Shown one piece after another: positions 54,798 to 64,000 of a stretch of DNA of 64,000 nucleotides. A program made the position numbers and the translations under genes. The stretch is from a bacterium (GTDB lineage: Bacteria > Zhuqueibacterota > QNDG01 > DSAB01). The DNA is taken from assembly GCA_016931965.1 (NCBI GenBank), contig JAFGDT010000021.1, forward strand, positions 40,514 to 104,513, given 5' to 3'. Positions within the stretch are counted from its first letter, which is position 1. The number at the start of each line of letters is the position of its first letter. Below the pieces are notes generated by a model. The model saw only the letters and a list, made by a program, of their open reading frames with translations. It was not told where the DNA came from and searched no databases.

Positions 54798-56135
54798 TTA
54801 TTCTTCAGAAATACAGTAAAGATACTTGAATCCACGTAAATAGAGGTCATTTCCGACGATGACAGGAGATGCATGAAAGCTGTCATCAAGGCTGTTGGTT
54901 GCCAATATTTCAAATTGAGGCCCCTGTTTCACAACATAAGCCACACCGCTTGATCCAACGATGTAGAGGCGATCCTGAACACCTGTTGGTGAAGCGAATA
55001 CGTTTCCTGTCCCTTCCAATCGTTCACGGTTATAGTAGACTCGACCGTCTCTGGCGTCGAGACAGGACAATGCCCCCGTGTTTTCCCGTAAAAGATAGAT
55101 CATATTATTTGAAAGTAACGGCGAGGGTGTATAAGGCGTGTCCTGATCATGTTCCCAAACAATGGCATCGGCGTTGGTAATATTTCCTTTAGCCTTTTTC
55201 AAATCGATAGCCAACAAGGCATTTCCGCGATAGCCGCTCGTTAGATAAACAATACCGTTTACTGTCACAGGATGGGGTATGACATTCTCGGTCATACCGG
55301 AACATTCCCAGATCAATTCTCCGGTTTCAAGGTCATAACTGCGTATTTTTCTGGCAGCGCTTGTAATAACCTGGGTTTTTCCATCCACTTCTACAATCAG
55401 GGGTGTTGACCACGATGAGATTTCATCCCGGTCGACTTTCCAAACCGTTTCTCCTGTTTGTTTGTCGAGTGTAACGATGAACGATTGTTCTTCGTGGTCC
55501 CAAATGATGACAATTTTATCATCATAGAGTGCAGGTGAACTGCCCTCACCGAAGCTCATCCTTTTGACCATCTGACCGAAGTCCCGTTCCCATTTGATAT
55601 TGCCCTGCATATCCAAACAGTACAGTCCCCGTGAACCAAAATAAGCATAGATGTACTCACCATCTGTGACAGGTGAATTTGAAGCCCAGCTACCGAACTC
55701 GTGGGTTCCTTCCTCCGGCATTTCTTCTTTGACGGTGCGTGTCCAAAGTAACTTGCCGTTTTGTCGATTGACTGCGATTACAACAAATTCATGAACATTT
55801 TTTGATTTTGCAGTGGGCATACCCGGATATCCGCCCTGCTGCTGGGTATTGTCTGAAGAGACGGTTTTTTTATTGGTTTCGACTGCTGACAATATGAACA
55901 GTTGATCTCCCCAAACAATGGGTGTCGCATGGCACTTTCCCGGAATTTCAATTTTCCATTTGATGTTTTTACTCTCGCTCCATTCGATGGGTGGATTCCC
56001 CTGCAGGGCCATACCTGTTGCATTCGGTCCTCGCCATTGAGGCCAGTTGTTATTATATACGGGGGGATTTTCACCCGCAAAAAGTAGAATCGATCCAACA
56101 TACAAAAATGCAATACCTGTCAAAAACGTTTTCAT
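54798..56135 (-). CDS. PQQ-type beta-propeller protein, exported (copy 1)
   Basis: The product has 445 residues. A signal peptide (GIAFLYVGSILLFAGE) precedes a propeller of PQQ/BamB-type repeats (QWRGPNATG, then WKIEIPGK, YCLDMQGNIKWERDFG, DKQTGETVWKVDRDE, YDLETGELIWECSG, CLDARDGRVYYNRE). The QWRGPN opening is common in propellers of planctomycetes and other sulfatase-rich bacteria. Such proteins bind quinones in dehydrogenases or act as scaffolds; no catalytic domain is attached here. AGGAGG is 8 nt upstream. A close paralogue lies 21 nt upstream in the same operon. Confidence 0.9.
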   Translation of the reverse strand: MKTFLTGIAFLYVGSILLFAGENPPVYNNNWPQWRGPNATGMALQGNPPIEWSESKNIKWKIEIPGKCHATPIVWGDQLFILSAVETNKKTVSSDNTQQQGGYPGMPTAKSKNVHEFVVIAVNRQNGKLLWTRTVKEEMPEEGTHEFGSWASNSPVTDGEYIYAYFGSRGLYCLDMQGNIKWERDFGQMVKRMSFGEGSSPALYDDKIVIIWDHEEQSFIVTLDKQTGETVWKVDRDEISSWSTPLIVEVDGKTQVITSAARKIRSYDLETGELIWECSGMTENVIPHPVTVNGIVYLTSGYRGNALLAIDLKKAKGNITNADAIVWEHDQDTPYTPSPLLSNNMIYLLRENTGALSCLDARDGRVYYNRERLEGTGNVFASPTGVQDRLYIVGSSGVAYVVKQGPQFEILATNSLDDSFHASPVIVGNDLYLRGFKYLYCISEE

Positions 56136-56156
56136 CGTTTTATCCTCCTCATTTGT

Positions 56157-57443
56157 CTATTCATCAGAGACACAATACAGATATTGAAAACCGCGCAAGT
56201 AGAGATCGTTTCCGATAATAACTGGAGAAGCATAAAAACCATCAGTGAGATCGTTAACTGCCAAGATCTCACATTCAGGTCCCTGCTTAATGACATAAGT
56301 GCGACCTGATCCTGAAGGAAGATACAAACGGTCTTGAACACCAACTGGTGAACTATAGACCGTTCCTGTTCCTTCAAGCCGGACTCCGCTATAATGTACT
56401 TGTCCATTTTTGGCGTCAAGACACGATAAAGAACCATTGTTAGATCTTAAAAAATAGAGCTTTTCATTTGCCAAAAGTGGGGATGGTACGTAGGGTGTGT
56501 CCCTATTGTATGTCCATGGGACGGCATCTGAACTGGATATATCCCCTTCTGCCCCGCCGATTTGTATGGCCATGAGTGCATTTCCCCGATATCCACTCAT
56601 CACGTAGAGAATGCCATCTGCATAGACAGGATGGGGTATCACGTTGCTTGTCAGGCCACTGCATTCCCAGATTACCTGACCATCATCCAAATGATAACTG
56701 CGTACTCTGTTGGAAGCACTGGTTATTACCTGTACTTTTCCGTTATATTCAATTATGAGGGGTGTTGACCAGGAAGAGGGTTCATTCCGGTTTTGTTTCC
56801 AGACATCTTGGCCTGTATTTTTGTCTACACAAAAAATGGAAGATTGGCCTTCATGATCCCAAAGTATCACCAGCTTATCATCATACAGGGCTGGAGAGCT
56901 TCCTTCACCGAAATCGTTTCTCTTTTGCAAATGGCCAAAATCTCTTTCCCAGATGATATTGCCGTCAAAATCCAGACAGTATAAGCCCCGAGAGCCAAAA
57001 TAAGCATAAATATATTCACCGTCTGTTATGGGTGAATTGGAGGATAGACTTGCCGTTTCTTGTATCCTTTCCTGAACGACTTCTTCTTTAACGGTTTTTT
57101 CCCAGCTTGTTTTTCCGCTGTTGCGATCGATGGAAAACACAATAAATCTGTAATTGTCGCCTCCTTGAGTAGTGTTGTTTTCAACTGGAATAGCAGATTG
57201 AACAATCAATTGATTCCCCCAGGCAATGGGTGTCGCATGGCCCTTTCCCGGAATTTCAATTTTCCATTTGACGTTTTTATTCTCGTTCCATTCGATGGGC
57301 GGATTTCCCTGTAGAGCCTCTCCTGTTGCATTTGGACCGCGCCACTGATGCCAATTGTTGTCATAACCAGGTGGATTTTTACCCGATATAATGGATCCTG
57401 AAAAAAGCAATAAAAAACCAATTGCAACGAAAAAGTGTTTCAC
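56157..57443 (-). CDS. PQQ-type beta-propeller protein, exported (copy 2)
   Basis: The product has 428 residues and is a close paralogue of the downstream gene over its whole length (for example NPPIEWNENKNVKWKIEIPGKGHATPIAWG against the equivalent segment there). It has a signal peptide (IGFLLLFSGSIISG) and the same repeat types (FDGNIIWERDFG, DKNTGQDVWKQNRNE, HLDDGQVIWECSG). The start is GTG at 57443 with AGGAGG 8 nt upstream. Tandem duplication is clear; the two copies have diverged most in the loop after the first repeat. Confidence 0.9.
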   Translation of the reverse strand: MKHFFVAIGFLLLFSGSIISGKNPPGYDNNWHQWRGPNATGEALQGNPPIEWNENKNVKWKIEIPGKGHATPIAWGNQLIVQSAIPVENNTTQGGDNYRFIVFSIDRNSGKTSWEKTVKEEVVQERIQETASLSSNSPITDGEYIYAYFGSRGLYCLDFDGNIIWERDFGHLQKRNDFGEGSSPALYDDKLVILWDHEGQSSIFCVDKNTGQDVWKQNRNEPSSWSTPLIIEYNGKVQVITSASNRVRSYHLDDGQVIWECSGLTSNVIPHPVYADGILYVMSGYRGNALMAIQIGGAEGDISSSDAVPWTYNRDTPYVPSPLLANEKLYFLRSNNGSLSCLDAKNGQVHYSGVRLEGTGTVYSSPVGVQDRLYLPSGSGRTYVIKQGPECEILAVNDLTDGFYASPVIIGNDLYLRGFQYLYCVSDE

Positions 57444-57866
57444 TATGGTATCCTCCTTTTTTTACTCTTTCTGAAAAATTTCACAATGCATATAGGGTTT
57501 GTGTAAAATTCCAGCGATTCGCTTGGATCAATTTAAAATTAAACAAATAAACAGATATTGAGTTCCCCTATTTTCCAATGATATCAAAATACAGAATAAA
57601 AAGAGTGACGCAGGGGGGCCAGCTGTAATCGAATCAAGTCTGAAACCTTTGAACAGATTGAAATCGTCCGAGGACATCTGTTTCCTCTCTATAAGATCGA
57701 GCGTGATGAAAGGTGTGTTTCATTTCATTATCAAAACACAGGATGAGGGTTTTCATACAAAGGTTCATTGCTGGACAGCAATCTGAATACGGTGGGTGTT
57801 GATTCCTCGATTTTAGGTAAAAACCAATTTCTCCAATCTGTTTGATCCGGCTATGATATTATCTGA
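57444..57866. other. Gene-poor gap with possible coding remnants
   Basis: These 423 bases contain no intact gene. Between about 57600 and 57790 several frames look weakly coding (for example plus-strand ETFEQIEIVRGHLFPLYKIE, and minus-strand DWRNWFLPKIEESTPT), but they change frame and have no start signals. They could be remnants of a lost gene or chance. The promoter of the PQQ genes should lie here; no convincing -35/-10 pair was found. Confidence 0.35.
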
Positions 57867-59252
57867 TTATTGGGCTTCAGCTAAAAGGGAATTCAGTTTT
57901 TCTCGCATTTCAGTCAATATTGTTTGATATTCTGGATCGTTGGCCAGATTATGTTCCTCGTGTGGATCCCTGTTTAAATCGTACAGTTCTTCAAACAGGG
58001 GTTCTGATTCGATGTAACGGAGATATTTGTAACGTCGGGTCACCACACCTTCGGATTTGGGGATCGTTTGATATTCAAAGTGGTGTTCATAAAAAAACTC
58101 CTCGCGCCATTCGGGTGATTTTCCCATGATTACGGGAACGAGACTTTCCCCCTGCATCGTTTCTGGAATATCCATATCCGCTATCTCGAGCAATGTGGGG
58201 GCTATATCGATATTCAGAGCCATCTCTTCCCGTTTCTGCCCTCGTAATGATTTGGGAAGACGGGGATCGTAGATGAGTAGAGGAACATGGATGGATTCTT
58301 CGTGTCCGTACCATTTCCCTGCCATGCCGTGTTCCCCAAGGTAAAATCCATTGTCCCCCATTAGGATGATGATGGTGTTGTCGGCCAATTCACATTTTTC
58401 CAGTTCTTTTCGGATTTCACCGATCACCACATCGACGCCCGTAATCAGGCGGTAATAGCCTTTGACAGATTCCTGGAATTTCTCTGGTGTGGAAAATCGT
58501 ATATCCCAGCGCAAACGGGCTTCATTGTTTTTTGTGAAAAATTCAGGGAATACATCATAGAAATATTTGTCGTCGGCTGTTCTGGGCATAGGAATTTCAA
58601 TGTCTTTGTAGAGATCTTTATAGACAGGATCATATATAAATTGTCGGAGATCGCCATCCTGCACGTGGGGGGCCTTGAAACTGACAGAAAGGCAAAAAGG
58701 CTGATTTTTTGTACACATATTTAAAAATTCGAGTGTGTTTTCACAGCAAATGCGGGTGTGATGTTTATAATTGCCGTTCTCATCCCAGTTTTCATATACG
58801 GGCTGGCCCGTTGTGGCCTTCCAGTAATCAAACCGATCAATGGGGGGATTCTCAACGCCATACTTTCCAATAAAACCGATGATATAGCCTGCGTTTTTTA
58901 ACAGCAAGGGATACGTATTGGCATTGGCTTCATCGGAAAGTGCACCAAATCCGATGACGCCGTGACAGCGTTCATATTGACCGGTTAAGATGCTCGCGCG
59001 GCTGGCACCACAAATGGCTGTGGTTACAAATGCATTTTTAAACAGAACGCCCTGATTTGCCAGCGTGTCCATATTGGGCGTCTGGACGATTGGATTTCCC
59101 ATGCAGCCCATCGTATCCCAGCGCTGGTCATCGGTGAGCAAAAAGATGATGTTGGGTTGTTCCGGTGTCTCCTGACAACCTGTAAGGTAGGTGTAGCTGG
59201 TTGCTGCTCCAAGACCCAAGAAAGACTTCTTCAGAAATTCACGCCTTTTCAT
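57867..59252 (-). CDS. Sulfatase (type I, Tat-exported lipoprotein)
   Basis: The product has 461 residues. The N-terminus has a twin-arginine motif (KRREFLK) and a lipobox (YLTGC), so it is probably exported folded and membrane-anchored. The alkaline-phosphatase-fold sulfatase motifs follow: the metal-binding LLTDDQRWD (Asp41, Asp42), and CGASRASILTG with Cys81 as the residue converted to formylglycine (a CxAxR-type site). The second metal site is GDNGFYLGEHG, with KWYGHEES nearby. Substrate is unknown; sulfated polysaccharides are typical. A formylglycine-generating enzyme is not in the window. It precedes the PQQ pair and follows the 1438-residue secreted protein on the same strand. Confidence 0.93.
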   Translation of the reverse strand: MKRREFLKKSFLGLGAATSYTYLTGCQETPEQPNIIFLLTDDQRWDTMGCMGNPIVQTPNMDTLANQGVLFKNAFVTTAICGASRASILTGQYERCHGVIGFGALSDEANANTYPLLLKNAGYIIGFIGKYGVENPPIDRFDYWKATTGQPVYENWDENGNYKHHTRICCENTLEFLNMCTKNQPFCLSVSFKAPHVQDGDLRQFIYDPVYKDLYKDIEIPMPRTADDKYFYDVFPEFFTKNNEARLRWDIRFSTPEKFQESVKGYYRLITGVDVVIGEIRKELEKCELADNTIIILMGDNGFYLGEHGMAGKWYGHEESIHVPLLIYDPRLPKSLRGQKREEMALNIDIAPTLLEIADMDIPETMQGESLVPVIMGKSPEWREEFFYEHHFEYQTIPKSEGVVTRRYKYLRYIESEPLFEELYDLNRDPHEEHNLANDPEYQTILTEMREKLNSLLAEAQ

Positions 59253-59329
59253 GGTATTTCCCTTTTGTGTGTGCGTTCAATGTGTAATGCATGAAAAAGT
59301 GTTTTTGTTTATTTCAATGGAATCAGATA

Positions 59330-62300
59330 TTATTTCAGCACGACCATCTTCATCCTCTTCTTAAAATGGTCTGATTCCATTTGGTAAAAATAGATCCCGC
59401 TGGGGAAGTCATTTGCCGTAAAGGTCACTTGATGCCGGCCAGCCGATTTCAGGTCGTCGATTAATATAGCTACTTCCCGCCCGAGCGTGTCGTAAACCTT
59501 GATCGATACTTTTTCAGCTTCAGGCAGGCTAAATGTTATGGTGGTGATGGGATTGAAGGGATTGGGATAATTTTGAAGCAGATCATACACATTGGGGATT
59601 TCGGAATTTTCCTCCAGCGAGATCGAAGTCAGTACTGTTGATTCCGGGAAAAAAATGTCATCAAGCCAAACGCAATCCGAACCGCCTTCGTACTGTTCGT
59701 CTTTTTGGTATATCCAGCTTAATGTATGAACGCCAGCGCCCAACTCGTATTGTACCGTGTGCCAAAAGGATTTGCCTGACCAGGTATCCTGTAAGATGCC
59801 ATCGATATAAAAAAGGAGTTCATCAAATTCCTTTTCAGTAGAAACACAATATGCAAACTGGAGTTGTCCGGCTTCCAGATTGGAAACCGTGACACTGAGT
59901 ATCGTTGATTGATTGTCACTGATCTCTCCCGATTGAACGGAACAGGACCCGCTGTGGGAAAAATCGTTTGTGATGGTCCATGGAGCATTCCCAGATGTCT
60001 CCCAGGAGAATGCACTCCCTCCCAGTAGACTGCCACGTTCAAAAGTTTCTGTTCGGCTGTCTGCAGCGACAACAATACCATTGGGTATTGCATTAAAGGT
60101 TCTTGTGTCTTCAAAACCACTATCGAGGTTGACAACAAGCCTTGCTATAAAAAAACCTCTCACATCGGTTGTAAATGCAATGGAATCCTCCTCTGTATTG
60201 GACAGCTGGACAGCGCTGCCTTGAGGTGTTTCCAGTGACCAGGAATGGCCCACTGTATAGCCTTCCAATGAAGGAGCGTGGAGGCTGCCGGCCAACACGA
60301 CATGGGTCCCGATGTCTGTCAGTGTGGATGGAGGTGAAATATCTGCAACGAATAATTCCGGAGGGATAGATGATCCGGTCCCTGGTGTAGAAGAATTGGG
60401 ATTACTCATCCTCGGGAAATATAGAATCTGATCCCAGATTGCGATCCCCGCGGACTCAAGAAGATTGTCAACGCCGTCCATGCCAATACACTCGTTGTCT
60501 GTAATTCTCCAGATCGCCAACTGTGAATAATAATCAGAACTGCAAAAAATTTCCTGTTCATCAATATACTGAAGGAGTTTGGAGAGCAGTGAGGCTGATT
60601 CGACACCCGACCAATCCTGTAATGAAGGCGCCAGATCAAATTGCTGCCCAGTAAGAGGTATTCCATCATCGCTATCGATGCAGGCAACGTATAAACCCTG
60701 AATCGTTTTGGTCTCACCAGCCGGTACAAACAAATCCACGGAGCGTGTTGTTGTAAAATTCTGATCATTTCCGTTCTTATTGGCCAGGATGGATCCGGGA
60801 ACGACTTCGATAAGAATGCCTGCCTGTGTCGCAATATTATCAATGTCCTGTTGATGTGGTGGCTTGATTGGATTGCCCATGACTTGATTCATTTCGGTTG
60901 CGTGAGGGAGAGCGATGTTTTTATTGTTTTCTAAATGCTCTAAATAGTATGCAACAGAGTTCGTATGGTATAGATTGTACAGATTTTGGGCAAGCTGTTC
61001 AGCCGTTATAGAGAGTCCATTTATGTCTAAATTTCTGGGGCTGTGTATGTACCAGTCCCCATCATCTGCCTTTAAGAACATGGTGTATTCATCTTCCAAG
61101 CCCATTAAATGTCCTGCTTCGTGTCCGTAAATGTGTTCGATGTCGTCCCCTGAAACACCCCAACTGCCTGAACCTACTCCCTGATTCACACGAAAACGTG
61201 TATGCATACCCGCCACATAACTGTGTTCTCTGTTTTCCAGTTTGATTTGATGGTATCCGGCAGTACCAGGGGGAGAGGTGGCATTTTTATTGAGGCGGGT
61301 AACGACCTCCACCTCAAAATGTTTACCCCCAGCAGTTGTTTTTCCATCCCATTTGTTCTTGATTCCATTGATCACCCTCTGCACGGTGGCTTCATTTGCC
61401 TCGGGTCCCCAGAATTCCAGATAGAGTTTTACGGTAACCGTATTGGTACTGATGCTGCTTGCGTTGTTTCCAGTTAAAGAGACTTGATCCCCCCAGAAAT
61501 GGTTTCCCTTTCCTGTCAGTGTAACGATCCCTTGATTAACAGCGTCCTGCAATGACATGCGATGTCCTACACAGGTGCCAGGGTGAGATTCCTGAACAGG
61601 ATTGTCTGCACACGAATGGATTTTCTCTGTTGTCCTGTCCATTTTTCTCAACTGGAGAAGGTTGTCTCTTTTTGGTATTCCACCGGCATTACAGATGTCC
61701 CTGGACACAAATGGTGGGGGTGTGGTGGTATCATATTTGAGCACATAGGCATAGGGGATCACACTGTTGATTGTGTCCATGATGGCATCGAAGGCAGGAA
61801 CCGCCATATTCATGGTGCTGACATCATGTCCGCTTCCATTAGCCCAGACAATGAGGTGGGCAAATGTACGATCGAAAATGTTTGTGTCTGCGTAACAGTT
61901 ATTCAAATTGAAAAAATCGTTCTCCTGAACCGACTGCCATATTTGTTCAAGCGCTTCACCCGTAAGCGTAAACGCGGATTCTTCAAGAGGTTCGATGGGG
62001 TCACCCCCTGAAATGTACCGCGAATAATGTCCCTCCCCATTATGGATAATAAGAATGTTGATGCTTTCGTCGATAGGCAACATACCACCGGCCGTGGCGC
62101 TGACCTGAAAATCCAGGGGTACGGTTTCTTCAATAATTGTATAGGTTCCAGTAAATACTTCACTTGGAGTGAGGTCCTCCTTGTATGCTCTGGCTTTCAG
62201 GATTGTTGTGCTTGATATATGAATTGATCCCGCGTATGTTGCATCCAAATCTGAGGGCTCGGATCCATCCATTGTGTAGTGAATGATCGCGCCTGATGTG

Positions 62301-63646
62301 GAGCAACTGATGGTCACATCCAGAGATTCATTGAACACTCCCGGCAGTGGATCGAACTCTGGAGTAGCCACTGTATCAGCACTCATGCTACTTGTCAAGT
62401 TAATGATATTGGCAAATATGGACCAGGGTATTGCAGATATTCTGTCGTCTTTCCATGTCGAAATCAGGAGAGTTCCATAAAGCCCGATATCAGGCAGGGT
62501 TTGTATATTTTTTTCTGTGTCCGTGTTGATCTTGAAATTATTGCCGCAAGCTGTACCTTTAACATCATAGACTTGGCCGTAAATGTCTTTCTCGCTGTCG
62601 CTTGCCCCGCTCCGTTTATCTTCCCAGGCAATGACAAAGTACCCATCGCCGGTGAAGGCAATCGACGGATACATCTGATTGAAACCCGTACCATCATCGT
62701 TCACAATGATGTTATTGCTCAGGGCAGAGCCATTGTTATCGTATCGCCGAAAGTAGATATCGTTCGCATTTTGATAAATGCGGTTATCTGTCCAGGTGAT
62801 GATAAAATTGCCCTCATCATCATATGCGACTGCAGGCCAGTGGGACAAATGGATTCCCGTATCATCGTTCACGGGGAAATTACCCCACAGAGGAGCACCG
62901 CTGCTATTGTATCGTTGACAGTAGATATCGTAATCACTTGAACCGTTTCGTGTATCAGCCCAGGCGATGACAAAATTTCCGTTACCGTCGATGGCCACGG
63001 CCGCATTTCCCTGCCAGGCCGATTCTGTATCAGTATTAACCCTGGTGTTCATCCCAACCGGAGAACCGTTGCTGTTGTAATGTTGAAAGTAGATGTCTGC
63101 ATTTCCATTTCGCCAGTCCGTCCAGGCAATGATAAAATTCCCATTGCTGTCCATAGCAATCGAAGGATCCTGTATCCAGCCAGCCGTGTTCACCTTAAAA
63201 TTGACGCCCAGCGCCGCTCCGCCGCTGCTGTAGCGCTGACCATAGAGATGAGGAGTTGCGCTTCGTTCATCGACCCAGACTATGACAAAGTTTCCGCTGT
63301 GGTTGACGGCTATCACGGGAGCGTTTTGTTCACCGCTACCTGTGTCGTCATTGACTCTGAAATTACCGCCCAAAGCGGAACCATCGTTCGTGTAAGCTTG
63401 GCAGTAGATATTTTTATCCCCAGTACAATCGTCACTCCACACAATGATGAAGTGGCCGCTGCCATCTGTCCCTACATGGGGCAGAGATGGATATCTGCTT
63501 CTGGAATCGCTGTTGACTTGAAAGTCGGCAACCACCACGTCATTGGTTTTGTATGGTTCATTTATTGGCTGAGGGAATTCCTCACTTGGGCGAAGGATTG
63601 TAGGATAAATGAAGAGGAGAATGGAGAGGAATGAATACGTTCTCAT
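59330..63646 (-). CDS. Secreted multidomain protein: seven-repeat propeller, CHB_HEX domain, zinc-protease motif, T9SS sorting domain
   Basis: The product has 1438 residues and a signal peptide. Residues of about 35-420 hold seven repeats of about 55 residues (pattern GNFVIAWxDxRNG...DIYxQRYxxxGxxxGxNFxVN), fitting a seven-bladed beta-propeller. A chitobiase/hexosaminidase C-terminal-like domain follows (about 427-510, IHYTMDGSEPS). Around residue 842 the motif HEAGHLMGLEDEY matches the HExxHxxGxxD zinc site of metzincin-like proteases (His842, His846). The last about 85 residues are a type IX sorting domain (NYPNPFNPITTI, VKVYDTLGREV, GIYFYQM), so export by SprA is predicted. AAGGAG lies 8 nt upstream of ATG. 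Confidence 0.9.
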   Translation of the reverse strand: MRTYSFLSILLFIYPTILRPSEEFPQPINEPYKTNDVVVADFQVNSDSRSRYPSLPHVGTDGSGHFIIVWSDDCTGDKNIYCQAYTNDGSALGGNFRVNDDTGSGEQNAPVIAVNHSGNFVIVWVDERSATPHLYGQRYSSGGAALGVNFKVNTAGWIQDPSIAMDSNGNFIIAWTDWRNGNADIYFQHYNSNGSPVGMNTRVNTDTESAWQGNAAVAIDGNGNFVIAWADTRNGSSDYDIYCQRYNSSGAPLWGNFPVNDDTGIHLSHWPAVAYDDEGNFIITWTDNRIYQNANDIYFRRYDNNGSALSNNIIVNDDGTGFNQMYPSIAFTGDGYFVIAWEDKRSGASDSEKDIYGQVYDVKGTACGNNFKINTDTEKNIQTLPDIGLYGTLLISTWKDDRISAIPWSIFANIINLTSSMSADTVATPEFDPLPGVFNESLDVTISCSTSGAIIHYTMDGSEPSDLDATYAGSIHISSTTILKARAYKEDLTPSEVFTGTYTIIEETVPLDFQVSATAGGMLPIDESINILIIHNGEGHYSRYISGGDPIEPLEESAFTLTGEALEQIWQSVQENDFFNLNNCYADTNIFDRTFAHLIVWANGSGHDVSTMNMAVPAFDAIMDTINSVIPYAYVLKYDTTTPPPFVSRDICNAGGIPKRDNLLQLRKMDRTTEKIHSCADNPVQESHPGTCVGHRMSLQDAVNQGIVTLTGKGNHFWGDQVSLTGNNASSISTNTVTVKLYLEFWGPEANEATVQRVINGIKNKWDGKTTAGGKHFEVEVVTRLNKNATSPPGTAGYHQIKLENREHSYVAGMHTRFRVNQGVGSGSWGVSGDDIEHIYGHEAGHLMGLEDEYTMFLKADDGDWYIHSPRNLDINGLSITAEQLAQNLYNLYHTNSVAYYLEHLENNKNIALPHATEMNQVMGNPIKPPHQQDIDNIATQAGILIEVVPGSILANKNGNDQNFTTTRSVDLFVPAGETKTIQGLYVACIDSDDGIPLTGQQFDLAPSLQDWSGVESASLLSKLLQYIDEQEIFCSSDYYSQLAIWRITDNECIGMDGVDNLLESAGIAIWDQILYFPRMSNPNSSTPGTGSSIPPELFVADISPPSTLTDIGTHVVLAGSLHAPSLEGYTVGHSWSLETPQGSAVQLSNTEEDSIAFTTDVRGFFIARLVVNLDSGFEDTRTFNAIPNGIVVAADSRTETFERGSLLGGSAFSWETSGNAPWTITNDFSHSGSCSVQSGEISDNQSTILSVTVSNLEAGQLQFAYCVSTEKEFDELLFYIDGILQDTWSGKSFWHTVQYELGAGVHTLSWIYQKDEQYEGGSDCVWLDDIFFPESTVLTSISLEENSEIPNVYDLLQNYPNPFNPITTITFSLPEAEKVSIKVYDTLGREVAILIDDLKSAGRHQVTFTANDFPSGIYFYQMESDHFKKRMKMVVLK

Positions 63647-64000
63647 TTTTTGGTCTCCTTAAATGAAACAATAAAATATAGGTGAGAAAATTAAACTGGG
63701 TGTATATTATTTATTAAATTTATAGATCAATGTCAAGAAATATCTCATTGTCGTTATGTTTCATTTTGATTGGATGGTATGTAGAAATTAAAAAAGCCTA
63801 TGTGATACATAGGCGTTTACGTCCTCAAGGGGACGGTGTGTTTATCATTATAAAAAGGGAGGTAATATATAAATGTTTTGGTGAGGATACTGAGGTGACT
63901 ATGAATTTGTTTGATCGTGTTGCCTCAAAATAAAATGTAACTTTGTAGTAGTATTTTTTCTTCTTTCTTTTTTGTTACTTTTTTCTTTCTTCTTTTTGTG
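63647..64000. other. Upstream non-coding region at window end
   Basis: No gene was recognised. The only longer frame (63730-63933, plus) has a coding pattern unlike a protein. The stretch ends in a T-rich run. It holds a terminator-like hairpin (63796-63814) and a small stem CGTCC/GGACG (about 63820-63836). Confidence 0.5.
63796..63814 (-). terminator. Terminator-like hairpin read on the minus strand
   Basis: GCCTATGT (63796-63803), loop GAT, ACATAGGC (63807-63814): an 8-bp perfect stem followed on the minus strand by TTTTTAATTTC. It would end a minus-strand transcript entering from the right, beyond or near the window end. Confidence 0.55.

Noticed and set aside
63730..63933. Open frame of 67 codons at the right edge
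   Set aside because: Composition is not protein-like, no family match, and it crosses two hairpins; the AGGAGG-like site near 63865 leads only to a frame of three codons.

Overview
The window is the replication-origin neighbourhood of a bacterial chromosome, about 40-45 % GC by eye. The genes point to the FCB (Fibrobacteres-Chlorobi-Bacteroidetes) superphylum or one of its candidate phyla (Marinimicrobia/KSB1/Calditrichota-like). There is a SprA/Sov type IX secretion translocon, a secreted protein with a type IX C-terminal sorting domain of the NPFNP...GxxVxxL...GxY type, an LptF/LptG pair and a TonB-dependent receptor, all of which indicate a diderm envelope. The phylum is an inference. No rRNA, tRNA, CRISPR array, transposase or prophage gene was recognised.

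Layout. 1-4.4 kb: 3' end of a rhomboid protease gene, a family 3 glycosidase lipoprotein and a frameshifted SGNH-hydrolase pseudogene. 4.6-8.9 kb (minus strand): a four-helix-bundle protein, a TonB-dependent receptor coupled to a lipoprotein, and two small membrane proteins. 9.0-13.0 kb (plus strand): a membrane-anchored receiver protein, a metallophosphoesterase, a PAC2 protein, a NUDIX hydrolase, a lipoprotein and a 50-codon basic ORF. 13.0-23.1 kb (minus strand): dnaA, then dnaN-dciA-gyrB-gyrA-archease-unknown-FecR, read away from the origin. 23.0-23.4 kb: putative oriC with three perfect DnaA boxes and a strong dnaA promoter. 23.4-32.9 kb (minus strand): one tight eight-gene operon (rsmI, CDP-alcohol phosphotransferase, panD, inositol-phosphate synthase, MATE, tmk, S41 protease, ppdK) with a near-consensus promoter at one end and an intrinsic terminator at the other. 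33.1-39.2 kb (minus): sprA. 39.4-54.0 kb (plus): lptF-lptG, rpmH-rnpA-yidD-yidC, mnmE-mnmG-rsmG with two parS-like sites, mfd and two parvulin-type isomerases. 54.0-63.6 kb (minus): a degraded tonB locus, two tandem PQQ-type propellers, a Tat-lipoprotein sulfatase and a 1438-residue type IX-secreted protein with a seven-repeat propeller and a zinc-protease motif.

How it fits together. Replication start (DnaA, beta clamp, DciA, gyrase), segregation sites (parS), and membrane and outer-membrane biogenesis (YidC/YidD, LptF/G, SurA-like chaperones, SprA) are grouped near the origin. The right flank holds an exported or cell-surface set that SprA could serve. Local base counts change from C-rich on the plus strand left of about 23 kb to G-rich on the right, whatever the gene direction, which agrees with oriC beside dnaA.

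Nothing in the window is clearly a new defence or mobile system. The least explained items are the two unknown genes in the gyrase transcription unit, the membrane-tethered receiver, parS sites embedded in translation-start regions, and the receptor/lipoprotein pair next to a decayed tonB.
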